Source: Rossellomorea aquimaris TF-12 (GTDB taxonomy: Bacteria; Bacillota; Bacilli; Bacillales; Bacillaceae_B). Taken from it: 64,000 nucleotides of DNA. The stretch is from assembly GCF_001648555.1 (NCBI RefSeq), contig NZ_LQXM01000025.1, positions 124,001-188,000 of the forward strand. Direction: 5' to 3'. The notes under the pieces are model-generated. The model saw nothing but the letters and a program-made list of their open reading frames with translations. It had not been told where the DNA came from and made no database searches. How positions within the stretch are numbered: the stretch's first letter is position 1; each line of letters opens with the position of its first letter. This document shows positions 62,496 through 64,000 of the stretch, one piece after another. The position numbers were made by a program, and so were the translations under genes.

Positions 62496-63428
62496 TTACT
62501 GCTGAGAAAACGTCTGAATAAACTGAATGACAGCCGGCCCCAATAAAACAATAAACAAGCTGGGAAATATGAAGAGAACGAGTGGGAAAAGCATTTTAAT
62601 TGGTGCCTTCATCGCCGTTTCCTCTGCTCTCTGCTTTCGTTGATCACGAACTTCTATTGATTGGACACGCAATACCTGGACAAGTCCGACACCCAGCTTT
62701 TCTGCTTGAACAATACTACTAATAAATGCTTTCACTTCATCGGTTATTAGGCGATCCCGAATTCCGCTTAATGATTCTCGCCTTGTTTTCCCCAGTCTCA
62801 TTTCCTCCAGACAGCGTCTGAATTCCTGGGCAAGGACTCCGTGCTTCTTTGAAACCACCTTACTAATGGCCCCATCAAACCCTAATCCTGCTTCTAAACT
62901 AACCGTTAAGAGATCTAAGAAATCTGGTAGTTCTTTCAGAGCGACCTTGCTTCGAATCTGGGCCTTCTTTTTCAAATAATAGTGAGGTAAATAACGAGCA
63001 AATGCCATGCCGACCAAAGCTAGGAGGACGATAATCGCTGTGCTTAATTGTAACAAAACCCCATACATTACCGTTCCAATTGGAATTAAGAGAAAGAGTC
63101 CTAATTGAATAATCCTGAAGTCTACAGGAGACATTCCAAAAGGACTTCCTGCTCTTAGTAGCTTCATGTCTAACTTTTCAACTTTCTCGTTCGGGAGCTT
63201 GCGATCAAAGTTACGTTTTAGCTGTTTGAAAATGGCCGATAGAAAACCTTTTAGATGAGAAGGAGATTTCGATGCTTCCGCCGTCATTTCAAGACTAGGG
63301 GCTGCTTCACGTTCTCCATCAAACACAGAAGAAAGACGCTTATGGATTTTCTGCTTCTTTTCCCTTTGAAAAACTACTAAACCGTATACAAATAAACTGA
63401 TAAAAAAGAAGAATGATAAATATAGCAT
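62496..63428 (-). CDS. type II secretion F family protein (TadC-like)
   Basis: A 310-residue inner-membrane platform protein of the Tad pilus / Flp type. An N-terminal helix, cytoplasmic region with LRAGSPFGMSPVDFRIIQ, two helices, then the T2SSF domain LPDFLDLLTVSLEAGLGFDGAISKVV and LGVGLVQVLRVQSIEVRDQRKQRAEETAMKAPIKMLFPLVLFIFPSLFIVLLGPAVI. The domain order and EE(T/A)A-K motif fit TadC. Lies 3 bp after the tadB-like gene; ATG after GAGGTG. Last gene of the operon. Confidence 0.9.
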   Translation of the reverse strand: MLYLSFFFFISLFVYGLVVFQREKKQKIHKRLSSVFDGEREAAPSLEMTAEASKSPSHLKGFLSAIFKQLKRNFDRKLPNEKVEKLDMKLLRAGSPFGMSPVDFRIIQLGLFLLIPIGTVMYGVLLQLSTAIIVLLALVGMAFARYLPHYYLKKKAQIRSKVALKELPDFLDLLTVSLEAGLGFDGAISKVVSKKHGVLAQEFRRCLEEMRLGKTRRESLSGIRDRLITDEVKAFISSIVQAEKLGVGLVQVLRVQSIEVRDQRKQRAEETAMKAPIKMLFPLVLFIFPSLFIVLLGPAVIQFIQTFSQQ

Positions 63429-63431
63429 ACG

Positions 63432-64000
63432 TTACACCTCGATTGTCGTTAGCTTACGAATGAGAAAGAATCCGATTCCACCTGAAATCCCACCTGCAAT
63501 CAACAAGGCAATTCCGATAGGGTGAATAAACAAGGTTCCAATATATTCTGGTTCTATGGCATAAAGGACAAGAGCGAGAATGATCGGAAGCAGTCCAATC
63601 ACAATTCCGGATAGACGTCCTTGTGCGGTGAGAGTCTTGATTTGACGTTGTATCTTAGTACGTTCACGAATAGTATCCACAATCTTCTCCAGGACCGTAG
63701 CCAGGTTTCCTCCAACCTGTCGTTGAATCAGGATGGCCTGAATCATTAAATCCAAATCTTCACTTGGCATTCGCTCATGCAGACCAAGCAGAGCTTCTTC
63801 CATACTGCTTCCATATTGCATTTCACGTAGTACGGTTTCCATTTCTTCCTTAATCGGAGATTGTGATTCATCGACAACCGTTTTTAAGGATTGAGGAAAA
63901 CTAAAGCCTGCCCTTAGTGCACCAACTACGGTTGAAAGCATATCTGGTAAACCGTCATTGAACTTTTGTACCCGATCCTTTTGTTTCTTTTTGATATACC
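63432..64000 (-). CDS. type II secretion F family protein (TadB-like), partial
   Basis: C-terminal 188 residues of a TadB homologue; the frame stays open through the right edge of the window (upstream residues KFNDGLPDMLSTVVGALRAGFSFPQSL), so Met at 63941 is internal rather than the start. MLSTVVGALRAGFSFPQSL, LREMQYGSSMEEALLGLHERMPSEDLDLMIQAILIQRQVGGNLATVLEKI and two C-terminal helices match the T2SSF domain. With the following TadC-like gene it belongs to a Tad-type pilus or pseudopilus locus extending beyond 64 kb. Confidence 0.88.
   Translation of the reverse strand, partial: YIKKKQKDRVQKFNDGLPDMLSTVVGALRAGFSFPQSLKTVVDESQSPIKEEMETVLREMQYGSSMEEALLGLHERMPSEDLDLMIQAILIQRQVGGNLATVLEKIVDTIRERTKIQRQIKTLTAQGRLSGIVIGLLPIILALVLYAIEPEYIGTLFIHPIGIALLIAGGISGGIGFFLIRKLTTIEV

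Noticed and set aside
1..64000. Prophage, insertion sequence, tRNA or rRNA genes
   Set aside because: No integrase, transposase, phage structural gene, cloverleaf or rRNA segment was recognised on either strand.

Overview
The window comes from the chromosome of a low-GC, endospore-forming Bacillaceae bacterium. Evidence: sporulation and germination genes (rsfA, cwlJ, gerQ, pbpG, an sda homologue), bacillithiol synthesis (bshB2), Bacillus-type ribosome binding sites with many TTG and GTG starts, and a gene order from about 4.7 to 33.6 kb that follows the B. subtilis ywj-ywi-ywh-ywg-ywf-ywd block. No rRNA, tRNA, prophage, insertion sequence or CRISPR array was found. The species cannot be named from the sequence.

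Layout. 0-4.3 kb: an mmgABC-like operon on the minus strand (thiolase, 3-hydroxybutyryl-CoA dehydrogenase, two acyl-CoA dehydrogenases), preceded by a perfect CcpA cre site. 4.7-6.8 kb: fadF, with a FadR-type operator inside its promoter. 7.1-10.3 kb: cardiolipin synthase, UV endonuclease, an ATP-pyrophosphatase and a XapX protein. 10.4-16.3 kb: argS-ywiB, a broken lipoprotein gene, an extended SDR, and speB-speE. 16.7-33.6 kb: pbpG, ywhD, ywhC, ywhB, ywgA, ywfO, a DUF1450 gene, rsfA, lipL, pta, hemQ, cwlJ-gerQ, ywdK, ywdI, ung, a DUF4230 gene, a YflT-type stress gene and pdxK. 33.8-34.9 kb: yojF-bshB2. 35-64 kb is more variable: a TetR-controlled ABC exporter, an InhA-type metalloprotease, an SDR, a glucose/sorbosone dehydrogenase, a HAD phosphatase, atoE, sda, an orphan ABC permease pair, a YjiH protein, a membrane GGDEF-EAL protein, tdh-kbl, a peroxiredoxin-like gene with an in-frame TGA, lactate permease, patB, a dinB/zinc-ribbon/alkD operon, a YczE protein and tadB-tadC.

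The most striking item is at 56.5-57.1 kb. An AhpC/TSA_2 (SelU-like) protein has TGA exactly where the first Cys of its redox CxxC should be, followed at the right distance by a hairpin matching the bacterial SECIS rules. It is a strong selenoprotein candidate that ordinary gene callers would truncate.

Other unexplained structure: two unrelated loci with degenerate tandem repeats of exactly 21 bp period; a dispersed GGTCCGTCCCTC element used both in terminators and singly; GTGCCTGGCAC palindromes, one fused to a 12-bp tandem array; and two families of structured intergenic repeats with internally deleted copies. Three small genes were found by reading intergenic DNA: sda, a 58-residue Cys-rich protein, and a 50-residue double-CxxC protein.

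Metabolically, fatty-acid and acyl-CoA breakdown (mmg, fadF, atoE), lactate uptake (lldP), threonine breakdown (tdh-kbl) and overflow metabolism (pta) are grouped here, several with cre-like sites. This suggests coordinated control by CcpA and a FadR-like repressor.
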